Below the pieces are notes generated by a model, which saw nothing but the letters and a program-made list of their open reading frames with translations, ran no database searches and was not told where the DNA came from. This document shows positions 46,251 through 46,469 of a stretch of 46,469 nucleotides of DNA, one piece after another. Positions within the stretch are counted from its first letter, which is position 1; each line of letters begins with the position of its first letter. The DNA lies in the IMG/VR virus record IMGVR_UViG_3300001473_000001, positions 1 to 46,469 of that record, one strand, 5' to 3'. Made by a program: the position numbers and the translations under genes. The DNA is from a virus.

Positions 46251-46269
46251 GCGTACGCTCTGCGTACGC
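46251..46269. promoter_or_regulatory. Second pair of GCGTACGC palindromes (candidate arm sites)
   Basis: GCGTACGC at 46251-46258 and 46262-46269, 11 bp apart, matching the pair at 83-101 on the other side of the attachment core. They lie 43 bases after the integrase stop. Confidence 0.5.
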
Positions 46270-46323
46270 CGGAGGTTCCTATCGGGTGCGTTCGGTGCCG
46301 GAAACGGTACGCGCGACTACGAG

Positions 46324-46370
46324 AAAGCCCCGGGCTCGTCTTGGTTGTTTCCAAGGAACTCCGGGGCTTT
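46324..46370. terminator. Hairpin between integrase and attachment core
   Basis: AAAGCCCCGG (46324-46333) pairs exactly with CCGGGGCTTT (46361-46370). A smaller hairpin CTTGG/CCAAG (46340-46344 and 46351-46355) is nested inside. The flanking A and T runs fit a bidirectional intrinsic terminator that would end int transcription before the att core. Confidence 0.65.
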
Positions 46371-46374
46371 GACC

Positions 46375-46469
<95 letters not shown>

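Overview
This window looks like one complete temperate tailed-phage genome. The first 95 bases are repeated exactly as the last 95, so the map is best read as circular, or as a terminally redundant contig. Base composition is G+C-rich. Two features point to a myxobacterial (Myxococcota, Nannocystis-like) host: a lipoprotein with long Asp-Gly repeats, and an integrase with a Cys-rich N-terminus. The host assignment is inference. Most protein names rest on motif recognition and gene order; no database search was run.

Layout. (i) Integration end: an excisionase-like gene and a tyrosine integrase run rightward into a non-coding segment. This holds a 3' tRNA-Phe-like sequence (probable attP core) flanked on each side by paired GCGTACGC palindromes, and continues across the circular junction into four small rightward genes (117-1503). 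(ii) 1514-2569: a RelE toxin gene and a Phd/YefM antitoxin gene, arranged divergently around an AT-rich operator-like region and bounded by two terminators. (iii) 2581-36752: a long leftward block. Read in transcription order (right to left) it holds a replication initiator with an internal iteron region, a DnaB helicase, a DNA methyltransferase, a RusA resolvase, terminase genes, a DUF935-type portal, a prohead protease/scaffold, a decoration protein, and a Mu gpT-like capsid protein. A complete Mu-like contractile tail follows (gp36, gpG-like, gp37, gp38, sheath L, tube, frameshifted chaperone, tape measure, N, P, gp45, gp46, gp47, gp48), then adhesin-like proteins, a REC-GGDEF diguanylate cyclase, spanins, a holin candidate, a CHAP-type endolysin and a lipoprotein. 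(iv) 36911-38755: a switch region with two divergent XRE-type regulators, a leaderless-looking repressor promoter and a strong inverted-repeat operator. (v) 38758-44983: a rightward early block with a Fe-S RecB/Cas4-like nuclease, a Sak4-like ATPase, a DUF669/SSB-like protein, a sigma-region-4-like protein, a metzincin-like lipoprotein, a winged-helix protein and many tiny translationally coupled genes.

The virion is Mu-like, but no MuA/MuB transposition genes are present. Integration instead appears to be by a tyrosine recombinase at a tRNA gene. The most unusual item is the phage-encoded response-regulator/diguanylate cyclase between the adhesin and lysis genes. Other points of interest are the divergent toxin-antitoxin pair, the metzincin lipoprotein, an integrase lacking the usual first catalytic Arg, and one carbohydrate-binding-like module grafted onto two different tail proteins. 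Almost every gene junction is a 4-bp ATGA or GTGA overlap.
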